Below are positions 1 to 8,335 of a DNA stretch of 44,031 nt, in pieces. Within the stretch, counting starts at the first letter, position 1, and each line of letters starts with the position of its first letter. Under the pieces are notes generated by a model, which was not told the DNA's origin, searched no databases, and saw only the letters and a program-made list of their open reading frames with translations. The stretch covers positions 7,065-51,095 of the forward strand of contig JAUCGG010000002.1 of assembly GCA_030378015.1 (NCBI GenBank). The letters are read 5' to 3'. A program made the translations under genes and the position numbers. The DNA is from Desulfococcaceae bacterium HSG8 (GTDB taxonomy: Bacteria > Desulfobacterota > Desulfobacteria > Desulfobacterales > 4be13).

Positions 1-130
1 TTACATAATCTAGCCCAGGGTAAGCGAAGCGCCACCCTGGGGACAAAACACAACAAAACGATTTACCCTGAAGGGTTACATAATATGATGCGTGATGCGT
101 GATGCGTGATGCGTGATGCGTGATGCGTGA
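1..130. repeat. Direct repeat copy 1 (CCCAGGGTAAGCGAAGCG element plus heptamers)
   Basis: This stretch recurs almost unchanged at 323-452 in the same orientation. It starts with a short palindrome-forming block (CCCAGGGT...ACCCTGGG), then an A-rich spacer, then CCCTGAAGGG, then a heptamer array. A third relative lies at about 6180-6240. No gene is visible. Confidence 0.85.
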
Positions 131-153
131 TACGTGATGCGTGATGCGTAATG
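87..153. repeat. Heptamer array, family A (GATGCGT)
   Basis: About nine tandem 7-bp units of GATGCGT with occasional GATACGT and AATGCGT variants. The period of seven is exact. Open frames through it exist only because a 7-bp repeat without stops reads as a 7-aa repeat; I do not regard them as genes. Confidence 0.9.
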
Positions 154-217
154 CGGTTACATAATGAAATCGGAATTATGTATCCCTTTCAGGGAAAAAT
201 ATTATTTGGGTTCGTTT

Positions 218-363
218 CCCAGGGTGGCGCTTCGCTTACCCTGGGCTAGATTATCCAACCCCCTTCGGGGTAGCGTATCACGTATCACGTATCCACGTTT
301 CACGCACAATACCCCGAAGGGGTTACATAATCTAGCCCAGGGTAAGCGAAGCGCCACCCTGGG
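218..363. repeat. Inverted repeat pair around a short heptamer run
   Basis: Positions 218-271 are the reverse complement of about 309-363, with a few differences. Each arm carries the CCCAGGGT/ACCCTGGG and CCCCGAAGGGG cores. Between the arms, at 273-305, is a short TATCACG/TTCACGC heptamer run. The direct repeat at 323 begins inside the right arm. Confidence 0.75.
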
Positions 364-480
364 GACAAAACACAACAAAACGATTTACCCTGAAGGGTTA
401 CATAATATGATGCGTGATGCGTGATGCGTGATGCGTGATGCGTGATGCGTGATGCGTGATGCGTGATACGTGATGCGTGA
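323..480. repeat. Direct repeat copy 2
   Basis: Second copy of the 1-130 segment, followed by a longer GATGCGT array at about 409-499. Copies 1 and 2 differ mainly in heptamer number, which suggests that slippage changes the arrays faster than their flanks. Confidence 0.85.
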
Positions 481-493
481 TGCGTAATGCGTG

Positions 494-704
494 ATGCGTG
501 GGCCCTATATTGCTCGCGGGGGATTGACAAATCCCCCGCACCTGCACATGGTTCGGATTTGCCAATCGTTCGACAGGCTCACGCCGAAGCCGAACCGAGC
601 AGCAGGCCCCGTTGCTCGCGGGGGATTGACAAATCCCCCGCACCAAGACTGATTATTTTTATCATATCATTTTAATAACATTGGTGGGGCAAGCCCCACC
701 CTAC
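494..704. repeat. ~210-bp block duplicated at 5930-6137 (copy 1)
   Basis: Begins in the last heptamer (GCGTGGGCCC) and ends at GCCCCACCCTAC. Internally it has two copies of TTGCTCGCGGGGGATTGAC about 110 bp apart, each a small hairpin (GCGGGGGATT...AATCCCCCGC), and GGTGGGGCAAGCCCCACC near the end. The second copy at 5930-6137 has the same orientation and differs at only a few bases around the GCACCTGCACATGG/GCCCGCGCATGG site. The two copies bracket the DUF1566/cohesin gene block. Confidence 0.9.
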
Positions 705-708
705 AACT

Positions 709-846
709 GACCATCCGAGTTCAGACAGTAAAATCCCTTCGGGGTATTATGCGTGAAGGAATTTTACTGTCTGAACCCGGATGGTCGGGATTAAAGGATT
801 TTCAGGATGGTCGGACGTTAATCTTGGAAATCCTTTAATCCCGACC
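709..846. repeat. Two adjacent long hairpins
   Basis: Hairpin 1 has 26-bp arms at 709-734 and 761-786 with one mismatch. Hairpin 2 has perfect 19-bp arms at 783-801 and 828-846, and shares four bases with hairpin 1. Neither is followed by a T run, so they look like mobile or structural repeats rather than terminators. They sit between the 494-704 block and the heptamer array at 848. Confidence 0.85.
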
Positions 847-847
847 C

Positions 848-958
848 GCGCATCACGCATCACGCATCACGCATCACGTTTCACGCATCACGTTTCACGC
901 ATCACGTTTCACGCATCACGCATCACGCATCACGTATCACGCATCACGTTTCACGCAT
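848..958. repeat. Heptamer array, family A, reverse orientation
   Basis: About sixteen 7-bp units of GCATCAC, GTTTCAC and GTATCAC. This is the reverse-complement orientation of the arrays at 87 and 409, so single strands of these arrays could pair with each other. It ends about 55 bp before the first gene. Confidence 0.9.
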
Positions 959-966
959 AACTAATT

Positions 967-985
967 ATTCCGGTTTTCCCGGAAT
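967..985. repeat. Small hairpin upstream of the first DUF1566 gene
   Basis: ATTCCGG/CCGGAAT stem of 7 bp with a 5-nt loop. It lies between the heptamer array and the ribosome binding site AAAGGAG at 1000-1006. A promoter or regulatory role is possible but not shown. Confidence 0.4.
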
Positions 986-1014
986 GATATGAACCAAAGA
1001 AAGGAGACTGAGAC

Positions 1015-1797
1015 ATGAAAAGAAAAGGAACATTAACAGTTTTTTTGAGCCTGGCACTGCTTGTTTCAGGTGCCGCGTATGCAGGGAGTCTTAATTCCAC
1101 CGCCGCGCCCGGGGCAACAAACAGCTATACCCTGGAAGATGTTTACAACCGCCTGGATACCGGCGCGGCAGCCACCCAGGGCACTTTTACAGAACCGGCA
1201 GCCGGTCCCGGAAGCACGGGGCATACCATAAACGAAATTTATAACCTGTTAGATAAGCGTGCCTTTGTCCCCAAAAGCGGACAGACAGACTGTTACTACG
1301 ACGATGGGACGGACGGTAGCTGTACTTGCGGAACTGCAAACTGTCCTTCCGAACAGGACGGCGGTTTAGAAAAAGGCGTTGCCTGGCCCGTCCCCCGTTT
1401 CACAGACAACGGAAACGGCACGGCAACAGACAACCTGACCGGGCTGATCTGGCTGAAAAATGCGAACTGCTGGGGAAAGATAAATTGGGCAACTGCCATA
1501 ACGAACTGCAGCGGTCTTGCAGACGGACAATTCGGACTGTCAGACGGCTCCGCTGCCGGAGACTGGCGTCTGCCCAATCTGAGAGAACTGCACAGCCTGC
1601 TTGCTTATAAGAATCATTCTCCTTCTTTGCCCGCAGGCCATCCGTTTTCAAATGTGCAAAACGACTGGTATTGGACAAGTATGAGCGGTTCAGCCACTAC
1701 GCACAACGCCTACTTCGTAGATCTGGCCCACGGCCGCGTGCAGGGCACCGGCAAGTTTGATCTCTGGTATGTATTGCCGGTTCGCGGCGGGCAATGA
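1015..1797 (+). CDS. Secreted DUF1566 (Lcl C-terminal) domain protein, paralogue 1
   Basis: 260 aa. The ATG is preceded by AAAGGAG eight bases upstream. Residues 1-23 are a clear signal peptide ending AAYA, so the product is exported. The mature N-terminus (about 24-95) contains GSLNSTAAPGATNSYTLEDV and is almost identical to the next gene. A Cys-rich insert follows (about 98-117, several C residues) that the next gene lacks. The DUF1566/Lcl_C domain covers about 125-258, with the hallmark pieces TGLIWLKNANCW, GDWRLPNLREL, YWTS and VLPVRGGQ. The family is common in deltaproteobacteria and is probably a cell-surface ligand-binding or lectin-like fold; the true function is unknown. It is a tandem duplicate, 84 bp upstream of the second copy, with its own ribosome binding site. 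Confidence 0.9.
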   Translation: MKRKGTLTVFLSLALLVSGAAYAGSLNSTAAPGATNSYTLEDVYNRLDTGAAATQGTFTEPAAGPGSTGHTINEIYNLLDKRAFVPKSGQTDCYYDDGTDGSCTCGTANCPSEQDGGLEKGVAWPVPRFTDNGNGTATDNLTGLIWLKNANCWGKINWATAITNCSGLADGQFGLSDGSAAGDWRLPNLRELHSLLAYKNHSPSLPAGHPFSNVQNDWYWTSMSGSATTHNAYFVDLAHGRVQGTGKFDLWYVLPVRGGQ

Positions 1798-1881
1798 TTA
1801 TTGGGTGCTTTGGGCGATTTAACGGGTGCAGAAAAGGCTGTCCGGAGACTTAACTTTTCACCAAAAGAAAGGAGATCACAC

Positions 1882-2622
1882 ATGAACAAAAAAGGAATAT
1901 TCACAGTTTTTTTTATCCTGCCGGCACTGCTGGTTTCGGTTGCCGCGTATGCCGGGAGTCTGAATTCTACTGCCGCGCCCGGGGCGACAAACAGCTATAC
2001 CCTGGAAGATGTTTACAACCGCCTGGACACCGGCGCGGCAGCCACCCAGGGCACTTTTACGGAACCGGGATCCGGTCCGGGAAGCACGGGGCATACCATA
2101 AACGATATTTATAACCTGACAGAAGAGCGCGCCTTTGTCCCCAAAACCGGGCAGACTACGCAAACTGCCGTCGGAGATGACGGCAACCTGGAAAAAGGCG
2201 TTGGCTGGCCCGTCCCCCGTTTAACAGACAACTTAGACGGTACGGTAACAGACCACCTGACCGGGCTGATATGGCTGAAAGATGCGAATTGCTGGGCAAC
2301 AATAGATTGGGCAACTGCCATAACGAACTGCAACAATCTTGCAGCCGGACAATGCGGGCTGTCAGACAGTTCCGCTGCCGGAGACTGGCGGCTGCCTAAT
2401 GTGAGAGAACTGCACAGCCTGATTGATTATCAGTATCTTGATCCTGCTTTGCCCTCAGGTCATCCATTTGTGAATGTAATCAACGATAACCGCTATTGGA
2501 CAAGCACGACCCGTGGTGCGGGTGGAGCGAACGCCTGGACCGTGGTTCCGCAAGACGGCAACTTACATAACCACGGCAAGGGGAACTTCTTCCGTGTATT
2601 GCCGGTTCGGGACGGGCAATGA
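1882..2622 (+). CDS. Secreted DUF1566 domain protein, paralogue 2
   Basis: 246 aa from the ATG at 1882, chosen because AAAGAAAGGAG lies just upstream and the protein then begins with a signal peptide (MNKKG...AAYA). The frame is open further upstream to a TTG at 1801, but that extension has no ribosome binding site and would bury the signal. Residues about 26-75 match the first paralogue nearly residue for residue. The C-terminal domain keeps TGLIWLKDANCW, GDWRLPNVREL, YWTS and VLPVRDGQ but is more diverged. The conserved N-terminal half may be an anchoring or assembly segment and the variable half a binding face; that is inference. Probably co-transcribed with the first copy. Confidence 0.9.
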   Translation: MNKKGIFTVFFILPALLVSVAAYAGSLNSTAAPGATNSYTLEDVYNRLDTGAAATQGTFTEPGSGPGSTGHTINDIYNLTEERAFVPKTGQTTQTAVGDDGNLEKGVGWPVPRLTDNLDGTVTDHLTGLIWLKDANCWATIDWATAITNCNNLAAGQCGLSDSSAAGDWRLPNVRELHSLIDYQYLDPALPSGHPFVNVINDNRYWTSTTRGAGGANAWTVVPQDGNLHNHGKGNFFRVLPVRDGQ

Positions 2623-2659
2623 TTATCGGGTGCTTTGATAATTTGGACGCTTTGACGGG

Positions 2660-2757
2660 GCAAGAACTACACAGATTGGATTTAATCAGGATGATCTGTC
2701 TGTCTATCCTTTTTAAATACCAATCAATCTTTATTAAATATAATCTGTGTAGTTCTG
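2660..2757. repeat. Palindromic element with CTACACAGATT ends (copy 1, short)
   Basis: Left end GAACTACACAGATT and right end AATCTGTGTAGTTC are inverted repeats. Inside are repeats of the kind ATTTAATCAGGATGA and CAATCAATCTTTATTAAATA. The same ends and motifs bound the larger element at 27157-27655. It fills most of the 190-bp gap before the next gene; a short ORF starting at 2619 runs through it and is not a convincing gene. Confidence 0.8.
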
Positions 2758-2812
2758 AAATGGGAAAATTCTCTTATCACCGTTTTTCAAAAAAAGCAAG
2801 GAGGATAAAAAA

Positions 2813-5764
2813 ATGATCCTTGAAAAATTAAAACAGACTTCGGTTATCATCGCCCTGGTTGCGGCTGTTCTGTCCTGCGGAACAGCGCATGCGGGCAACA
2901 TTGACGCAACCGATAAATACGCGTGGGGAACCAACGCGGGCTGGTTTAATTTCAATCCCGCTCACGGCGGCGGTGTAACCGTGTATGATGACCATCTCGA
3001 AGGCTATGTGTGGGCGGAGAACATCGGCTGGATACGCCTCGGCACCCATACCGCAGGCAGACCCCACACCTACGCCAACACCACCGATTTAAACTACGGC
3101 GTGAACAACAACGGTTCCGGGGTTCTCTCCGGCTACGGATGGAGTAAGAATGCGGGCTGGATCAATTTCAGCCCGACTCACGGCGGGGTAACGATTACGG
3201 GCGGATCTTTTAACGGCTATGCGTGGGGGGAAAATGCCGGATGGATTCATTTTGACAATGCCGCGCCCGCGTATAATGTCGTTACCACATGGACAGCCAT
3301 ACCCAATGCACCTTCCGGACTGACCGCGACAGCAGAATCTCAGACCGTGATGAATCTGAACTGGAACGACAACAGCAGTAACGAGACAGGATTTAAAATT
3401 TTCCGTAACAGCACGCTGGTCTCCTCCACAGGAGCAGATGTTACAACTTACAGTGATGCAGGGCTGACCTGCGGTACGACTTACAATTATGAAGTGAAAG
3501 CGACGAATGCCTTCGGAGATTCGGCATCATCAGCCGCATCCGGAACAGCCCAGTGTATCCCGGTCATTACTGCTCAGGCAGCACCGCTGGAAACCCCGGA
3601 AGATACCGCGCTGATCCTTGACATAAGCCACGTAACCGTCACAGACCCGGACAGCTCAGTCTTTACCCTGTCGGTGTCCGAGGGAAGCAATTATACCTTT
3701 TCCGGAAATACTGTCACCCCGGGTTCCGATTTCAACGGAACCCTGACCGTGCCGGTGACTGTCAGCGACGGAACGAACACCAGTGACCCGTGGAATCTCA
3801 GCGTGACAGTGACACCGCTCAACGATGCCCCGGTGATTGCCGGTCAGTCGGATTTAAGCACACCGGAGGATACCGCGTTCACCCTTGCCGCGGGAAATCT
3901 GACCATCACGGACCCGGACAGTTCCGTTTTCACCCTGACGGTTCAGGAGGGTACGGATTACACCCGGACAGACAATACGGTTACCCCGTCTCCCGATTTC
4001 AACGGAACGCTCACGGTTCCTGTGAAAGTGAATGACGGCGAGGCAGAGAGCGATACTTATCTTCTCAGTATTACGGTAACAGCAGTTGACGACCCGCCTG
4101 CTTTAAGCACTCCGGCTGAGGACGTGACAGTTGACGAAGATGCCGCTCCCACAACCGTGAATCTCAGCAGCGTGTTCACGGACCCGGATGATCCCGTGAT
4201 TGAAAAATCCGTCCTGTCAAACAGCAATCCCGCGCTGGTATCCGCGACCCTCGAAGGCGACACGCTGACCCTGGAATATCAGGAAGATCAGAACGGCACC
4301 GCGGAAATCGTCATACAGGCAGCATCAGGCGGACAGACAGCAGAAGACACCCTGACCGTAACGGTGAATCCGGTTGACGACGCGCCCGTTGTCGCCGCGC
4401 CCCTCCCGGACATGACAGCAAGCGAGGCTGATCCGGATACGACAGTAAACCTTGACGGCGTGTTCAGCGACATTGACAATGATGCTTCGGATATGGTCAT
4501 GACTGCCGCAAGCAGCGACGCATCCCTTGTCATCGCCGTCGCAGCCGGCAGCGAACTGAACCTGTTCTTTCGTTCCGGAAAAACCGGAAAAGCAACCGTC
4601 ACTGTCACCGCCTGGTCCGGAGGTAAAAAAGTGACAGACGAATTTGAAATTTCGGTCGGCAGGCGTGCGCTCACACTTTCAGGCAGGATCCTTTATTACA
4701 GGAATAATATTCCCGTTCCCGGCATCCCCGTGATCCTTGAAGGCACAGATATTTACACAGGCCGGCCTTTCATGGAAACAGTTCATACGGATGAGAACGG
4801 GGAATACGTGTTTCCAGATGTTCCCCCCGGGGATCACACCCTTGCACCTTCTGAAAGAGCGCCTGTATCCGAACGCCCCAGCGCGACAGACGCGTCCCGG
4901 ATCGCGAGACATGCCGCAGGCTCATACGAATTCGATGAACATCAGAAACTCGCAGCGGACGTCACCGGGAACGGGACAATCAGCGGCACGGACGCGTCCT
5001 TTGTGGCAAGATGCGCGGCCGGAGTGATACCCGCGGTGAACGACCTGGGAACCGCGTGGAAATTCGACCCGCCCCTGCTGGCGATTTCCCCGGATTCCGA
5101 TCTTGAAAATCAGGATTTCACCGCGGCCATGCTCGGGGATGTATCCGGGAACTACGGGGGAACCGGCTCACGGAAGTCATATCACAACCCCGGGGAAGTT
5201 ACGGAAATCACCGCTTACCGCGGGGATGTGCTGTCAGTTCCCGTTGTGCTGGATGACGAAGTTTTCCTCGAAGGCGCGGACATTGCCGCGGCCTTTGACA
5301 AAGACGTGCTTGCCCCGCAGGAGGTCTCGCTCGCGGACGGGATACCCGGGGACAGGGGTTATCAGTCCGTGGCAAATATAACGGAGGAAGAGATATTCCT
5401 CGCACTTTTCGCATCAGAAGAACCTTCCCCGGTCAGCGGAACCCTGGTATTCCTGAATTTTGTCGTTACAGGAAAACCCGGTTCCCGTTCGCCCGTCACC
5501 CTCACGAGGTTCGACTGCAACGAAATCCCCGCAGGCCCGGAATATCGGGAATCCCGTGAATCCGCATCCCTGACCGGCGGATTTTATATAAACGGGGCAG
5601 TATCCCGTGACATCCGGGTCCGTGTCCGCACAGGATACGACCTCGCCAGGCACGACCTGAACGGTGACGGGAAAATCGGGATGAAAGATGCCTTTTACGG
5701 GTTGAAACAGGGGGATGTGGAAGGGGTGATACGCGCGTTGCAGTGTGCGGCGGGGATTGAGTAG
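2813..5764 (+). CDS. Secreted multidomain adhesin/scaffold-like protein with FN3, cadherin-like, dockerin and cohesin modules
   Basis: 983 aa. The ATG has AAGGAGG at 2798-2804. Domains in order: signal peptide 1-27 (ends AHA); about 30-150 three to four repeats with NAGWxxF cores (NAGWFNF, NAGWINF, NAGWIHF); FN3 about 165-247; two cadherin-like/tandem Ig modules about 250-435, each opening with a TPEDTA motif; two further Ig-like modules about 435-625; a carboxypeptidase-regulatory/CNA-B-like module about 632-690; a dockerin-like module about 695-750 (ATDASRIARHAAG, DVTGNGTISGTDAS); a cohesin-like beta domain about 785-905; and a C-terminal dockerin-like half (DLNGDGKIGMKDA). Domain assignments are by eye. 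The protein is exported and probably cell-surface or matrix material. No sortase, autotransporter or PEP-CTERM tail is visible. It carries both cohesin-like and dockerin-like modules, so self-association is possible. Confidence 0.88.
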   Translation: MILEKLKQTSVIIALVAAVLSCGTAHAGNIDATDKYAWGTNAGWFNFNPAHGGGVTVYDDHLEGYVWAENIGWIRLGTHTAGRPHTYANTTDLNYGVNNNGSGVLSGYGWSKNAGWINFSPTHGGVTITGGSFNGYAWGENAGWIHFDNAAPAYNVVTTWTAIPNAPSGLTATAESQTVMNLNWNDNSSNETGFKIFRNSTLVSSTGADVTTYSDAGLTCGTTYNYEVKATNAFGDSASSAASGTAQCIPVITAQAAPLETPEDTALILDISHVTVTDPDSSVFTLSVSEGSNYTFSGNTVTPGSDFNGTLTVPVTVSDGTNTSDPWNLSVTVTPLNDAPVIAGQSDLSTPEDTAFTLAAGNLTITDPDSSVFTLTVQEGTDYTRTDNTVTPSPDFNGTLTVPVKVNDGEAESDTYLLSITVTAVDDPPALSTPAEDVTVDEDAAPTTVNLSSVFTDPDDPVIEKSVLSNSNPALVSATLEGDTLTLEYQEDQNGTAEIVIQAASGGQTAEDTLTVTVNPVDDAPVVAAPLPDMTASEADPDTTVNLDGVFSDIDNDASDMVMTAASSDASLVIAVAAGSELNLFFRSGKTGKATVTVTAWSGGKKVTDEFEISVGRRALTLSGRILYYRNNIPVPGIPVILEGTDIYTGRPFMETVHTDENGEYVFPDVPPGDHTLAPSERAPVSERPSATDASRIARHAAGSYEFDEHQKLAADVTGNGTISGTDASFVARCAAGVIPAVNDLGTAWKFDPPLLAISPDSDLENQDFTAAMLGDVSGNYGGTGSRKSYHNPGEVTEITAYRGDVLSVPVVLDDEVFLEGADIAAAFDKDVLAPQEVSLADGIPGDRGYQSVANITEEEIFLALFASEEPSPVSGTLVFLNFVVTGKPGSRSPVTLTRFDCNEIPAGPEYRESRESASLTGGFYINGAVSRDIRVRVRTGYDLARHDLNGDGKIGMKDAFYGLKQGDVEGVIRALQCAAGIE

Positions 5765-5765
5765 G

Positions 5766-5934
5766 TGAAACGTGAAACGTGATGCGTGATGCGTGATGCG
5801 TGATGCGTGAAACGTGAAACGTAATGCGTAATGCGTGATGCGTGATGCGTGATGCGTAATGCGTAATGCGTAATGCGTAATGCGTAATGCGTAATGCGTA
5901 ATGCGTAATGCGTAATGCGTAATGCGTAATGCGT
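5766..5934. repeat. Heptamer array, family A, starting at the stop codon
   Basis: Begins two bases after the TAG of the preceding gene with GTGAAAC and GTGATGC units and ends in a homogeneous run of eleven AATGCGT units at 5858-5934. Such a pure run suggests recent expansion or homogenisation. Confidence 0.92.
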
Positions 5935-6137
5935 GGGCCCTATATTGCTCGCGGGGGATTGACAAATCCCCCGCCCGCGCATGGTTCGGATTTGCCAATC
6001 GTTCGACAGGCTCACGCCGAGGCCGAACCGAGCAGCGGGCCCCGTTGCTCGCGGGGGATTGACAAATCCCCCGCACCAAGACTGATTATTTTTATCATAT
6101 CATTTTAATAACATTGGTGGGGCAAGCCCCACCCTAC
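5930..6137. repeat. ~210-bp block duplicated at 494-704 (copy 2)
   Basis: Same orientation and order as copy 1: heptamer end, GGGCCC, two TTGCTCGCGGGGGATTGAC hairpins, then GGTGGGGCAAGCCCCACC. Copies 1 and 2 are about 5.4 kb apart and could recombine to delete the intervening three genes. Confidence 0.9.
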
Positions 6138-6169
6138 TTGAAAATGTATTTTCACGGTAATGCGTGATG

Positions 6170-6240
6170 CGTAATGCGTAATACCCCGAAGGGGTTAGAT
6201 AACATAGCCCAGGGTCAGCGAAGCGCCACCCTGGGGAATA
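6170..6240. repeat. CCCCGAAGGGG / CCCAGGGT repeat, diverged copy
   Basis: A short GATGCGT/AATGCGT heptamer run followed by CCCCGAAGGGG and GCCCAGGGTCAGCGAAGCGC. It is related to the blocks at 1 and 309. No gene is present between 5765 and 6361. Confidence 0.7.
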
Positions 6241-6250
6241 TACGGGGCCA

Positions 6251-6305
6251 GTTTGCAGTTCCGCCTTCAGGCGGCGTGACACCGCCTGAAGGCGGAACTA
6301 CAAAC
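6251..6305. repeat. Strong 24-bp hairpin upstream of the ABC transporter
   Basis: Arms 6251-6274 and 6282-6305 match with one mismatch; the loop is CGTGACA. The stem contains CCGCCTTCAGGCGG, itself palindromic. It lies 56 bp before the ABC transporter start, so any promoter must lie within or after it, or transcription must read through it. No T tract follows. Confidence 0.85.
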
Positions 6306-6361
6306 CTCAATCTGGTATATTCATTGTTGGAAATCGCCTAAGCAGAAAAAGAGGTGTGTGA

Positions 6362-8335
6362 ATGCCTGCAAGACCCAGACATGGTTATTTTGAGGAAGAA
6401 GAACTCGGAAAGTCTTATGATATAAAAATACTGAAGCGGATTTATCCGTTTGTCAGGCCATACAGGGCTTTTATTCTCTGTTCAATATTTCTGATTGTCC
6501 TGATTTCCCTGATTGATCTTTCTATTCCGTATATTACCAAAATTGCAATTGACCATTATATTGTCCCGGAGTTTGAGAACGAAAAGGTAACCCGGGAAAC
6601 AAAAGTCAGATACATAAGGATAGACATCACCGACGCAGAGAAAAAAGAGATTGTTCGCAGCTATCCTGACCTGTTCGAGATACAGGACAAATACGCTGTG
6701 ATTGCCTTTGGTAACCTGTCATTATTAGAAAAAGAGGATACAGCCATATTGCGAAAAGGAGACTTGGACGGCGTCGCGCTCGCCGCGGCCGCGTTCATCG
6801 GCGCTATACTGATCAGTTTTATTCTCCATTTTTTCCAGGTGATGATCACGGAATATACGAGCCAGAAGATCATGTATGATCTCAGGATCAGACTTTTCTC
6901 GCATATCCAAGGGCTTTCAGTTTCGTTTTTCACACGGAATCCCGTGGGCAGGCTTGTTACGCGGGTGACCAATGATGTTCAGAATATGCAGGAAGTTTTT
7001 TCTTCCATGATTGTTGTTATATTCAAAGACGCTCTCTTAATCTCAGGTGTCACAGCGATTCTTCTAAGTATCAGTTGGAAGCTGGCATTGATGTCTTTTA
7101 CCGTGCTTCCCCTGATCCTGTACGGATCTGTCTATTTTGCCAGTAATGCCAGGACAGTGTTCAGGGTGCTGCGGGTAAAAATCGCGGAGATCAATACGCT
7201 CTTCTCGGAAACAATCAGCGGCATTAGGATAATTCAACTGTTCGGACAGGAAATGAAGAATTACAGAGACTTTAAGCAATTGAATCATGAGCATTACACG
7301 GAAGGCCTGAGGCAGGTCAGGATATTTGCCACGTTTTTACGCTTTACAGGATTTACAGATATTTTTGTTGTGGCTGTGGTAATTTTTTACGGTGGAAGAG
7401 GGGTTCTTGAAGGAAGCATCAGCCTGGGAGACCTGGTCGCGTTTCTTGCCTATATGAAGATGTTCTTCAGTCCCATACAGGATATTTCGCAAAAATACAA
7501 CATTATCCAGAATGCTATGGCTTCTGCGGAGCGGATATTCCTGATTCTCGACAGTGAGGAAAGGCTGCCTGTGGTCAATGGTCGCCGGACTGCGGGCAAC
7601 GAATCACAAACCATATCAGAGATTGAAATGGCGGATGTTTCATTTGCTTATATTGATGATGAAACCGTTCTGAAAGGTATTTCATTTAAGGTCTGCGCGG
7701 GGGAAACCATTGCTGTTGTGGGCCCCACCGGTTCAGGAAAGACCTCTCTGATCAATCTGATGGTCCGGTTTTACGACCCAACATCCGGCAGGGTGCTTAT
7801 TAACGGGCAGGATATAAAAAAATCGGATGTCTCCGAGTTAAGGTCAAAGATCGCCTTAGTTACACAGGATCCGTTTTTGTTTTCAGGAAGTATAAGGGAC
7901 AATATTTTTTATGAAAAAGACGGTTATCCGGAGGATGCGGCAGAACGTATTTTAGCAGCAGCCAATTGCAAATCATTTATTGACAGGCTTCCTGACCGCA
8001 TTGATACCGAACTTTCCGAAGGCGGCACGTCAGTTTCAAGCGGCGAACGTCAGTTGATCTCCGTTGCCAGGGCATTTGCCCGTGACCCGGAACTGATCAT
8101 CCTCGACGAAGCCACGTCTTATATTGATTCAGAGACAGAGGCGAAAATCCAGGAAGCCCTTTCAAACCTGATGCAAAACAGGACGTCTGTGATTGTAGCG
8201 CATCGTCTGTCAACCACCCGTAATGCTGATAATATCATTGTTCTGAACAAAGGGGAAATCATCGAATCCGGCACCCACGACGCGCTGATGAAACGCAGAG
8301 GGTTTTATTTCAGGCTGAATCAGTTGCAGGGGTGA
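6362..8335 (+). CDS. ABC-type exporter, fused transmembrane and ATPase domains (MsbA/multidrug type)
   Basis: 657 aa half-transporter of the inner membrane that would work as a dimer and export lipid, drug or peptide substrates; the substrate cannot be told. The ATG has GAGGTG about six bases upstream. TM1 is at about 33-60. A long extracytoplasmic segment of about 60-70 residues (about 70-140) separates TM1 from TM2, longer than usual. The remaining TM helices run to about 375. The nucleotide-binding domain has Walker A GPTGSGKT near 456, Q-loop TQDPFLF, signature SSGERQ near 560 (a variant of LSGGQ), Walker B LIILDEATS with the catalytic Glu near 580, and H-loop VAHRLS. All catalytic residues are present, so it could act as a homodimer. 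It stands alone on its strand; no partner half-transporter is adjacent. Confidence 0.93.
   Translation: MPARPRHGYFEEEELGKSYDIKILKRIYPFVRPYRAFILCSIFLIVLISLIDLSIPYITKIAIDHYIVPEFENEKVTRETKVRYIRIDITDAEKKEIVRSYPDLFEIQDKYAVIAFGNLSLLEKEDTAILRKGDLDGVALAAAAFIGAILISFILHFFQVMITEYTSQKIMYDLRIRLFSHIQGLSVSFFTRNPVGRLVTRVTNDVQNMQEVFSSMIVVIFKDALLISGVTAILLSISWKLALMSFTVLPLILYGSVYFASNARTVFRVLRVKIAEINTLFSETISGIRIIQLFGQEMKNYRDFKQLNHEHYTEGLRQVRIFATFLRFTGFTDIFVVAVVIFYGGRGVLEGSISLGDLVAFLAYMKMFFSPIQDISQKYNIIQNAMASAERIFLILDSEERLPVVNGRRTAGNESQTISEIEMADVSFAYIDDETVLKGISFKVCAGETIAVVGPTGSGKTSLINLMVRFYDPTSGRVLINGQDIKKSDVSELRSKIALVTQDPFLFSGSIRDNIFYEKDGYPEDAAERILAAANCKSFIDRLPDRIDTELSEGGTSVSSGERQLISVARAFARDPELIILDEATSYIDSETEAKIQEALSNLMQNRTSVIVAHRLSTTRNADNIIVLNKGEIIESGTHDALMKRRGFYFRLNQLQG

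Noticed and set aside
709-786. Rho-independent terminator
   Set aside because: Stem is long but there is no T run and no gene ends nearby.
848-958. Possible CRISPR array
   Set aside because: Seven-base tandem units without spacers; no cas genes in the window.
1801-1881. TTG start giving a longer second DUF1566 protein
   Set aside because: No ribosome binding site there, and the ATG at 1882 has a strong one followed by a signal peptide.
2619-2816. 65-aa ORF between the DUF1566 gene and the multidomain protein
   Set aside because: Runs through a palindromic element, has no family resemblance, and overlaps the next gene's start; no independent support.
5414-6079. Long minus-strand ORF (and others at 300-646, 5695-6015, 31857-32078, 32889-33275) reading SRITHHA- or GSRQSAV-like peptides
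   Set aside because: They are translations of stop-free 7-bp repeats; no ribosome binding site, and they overlap better genes or lie wholly in repeats.
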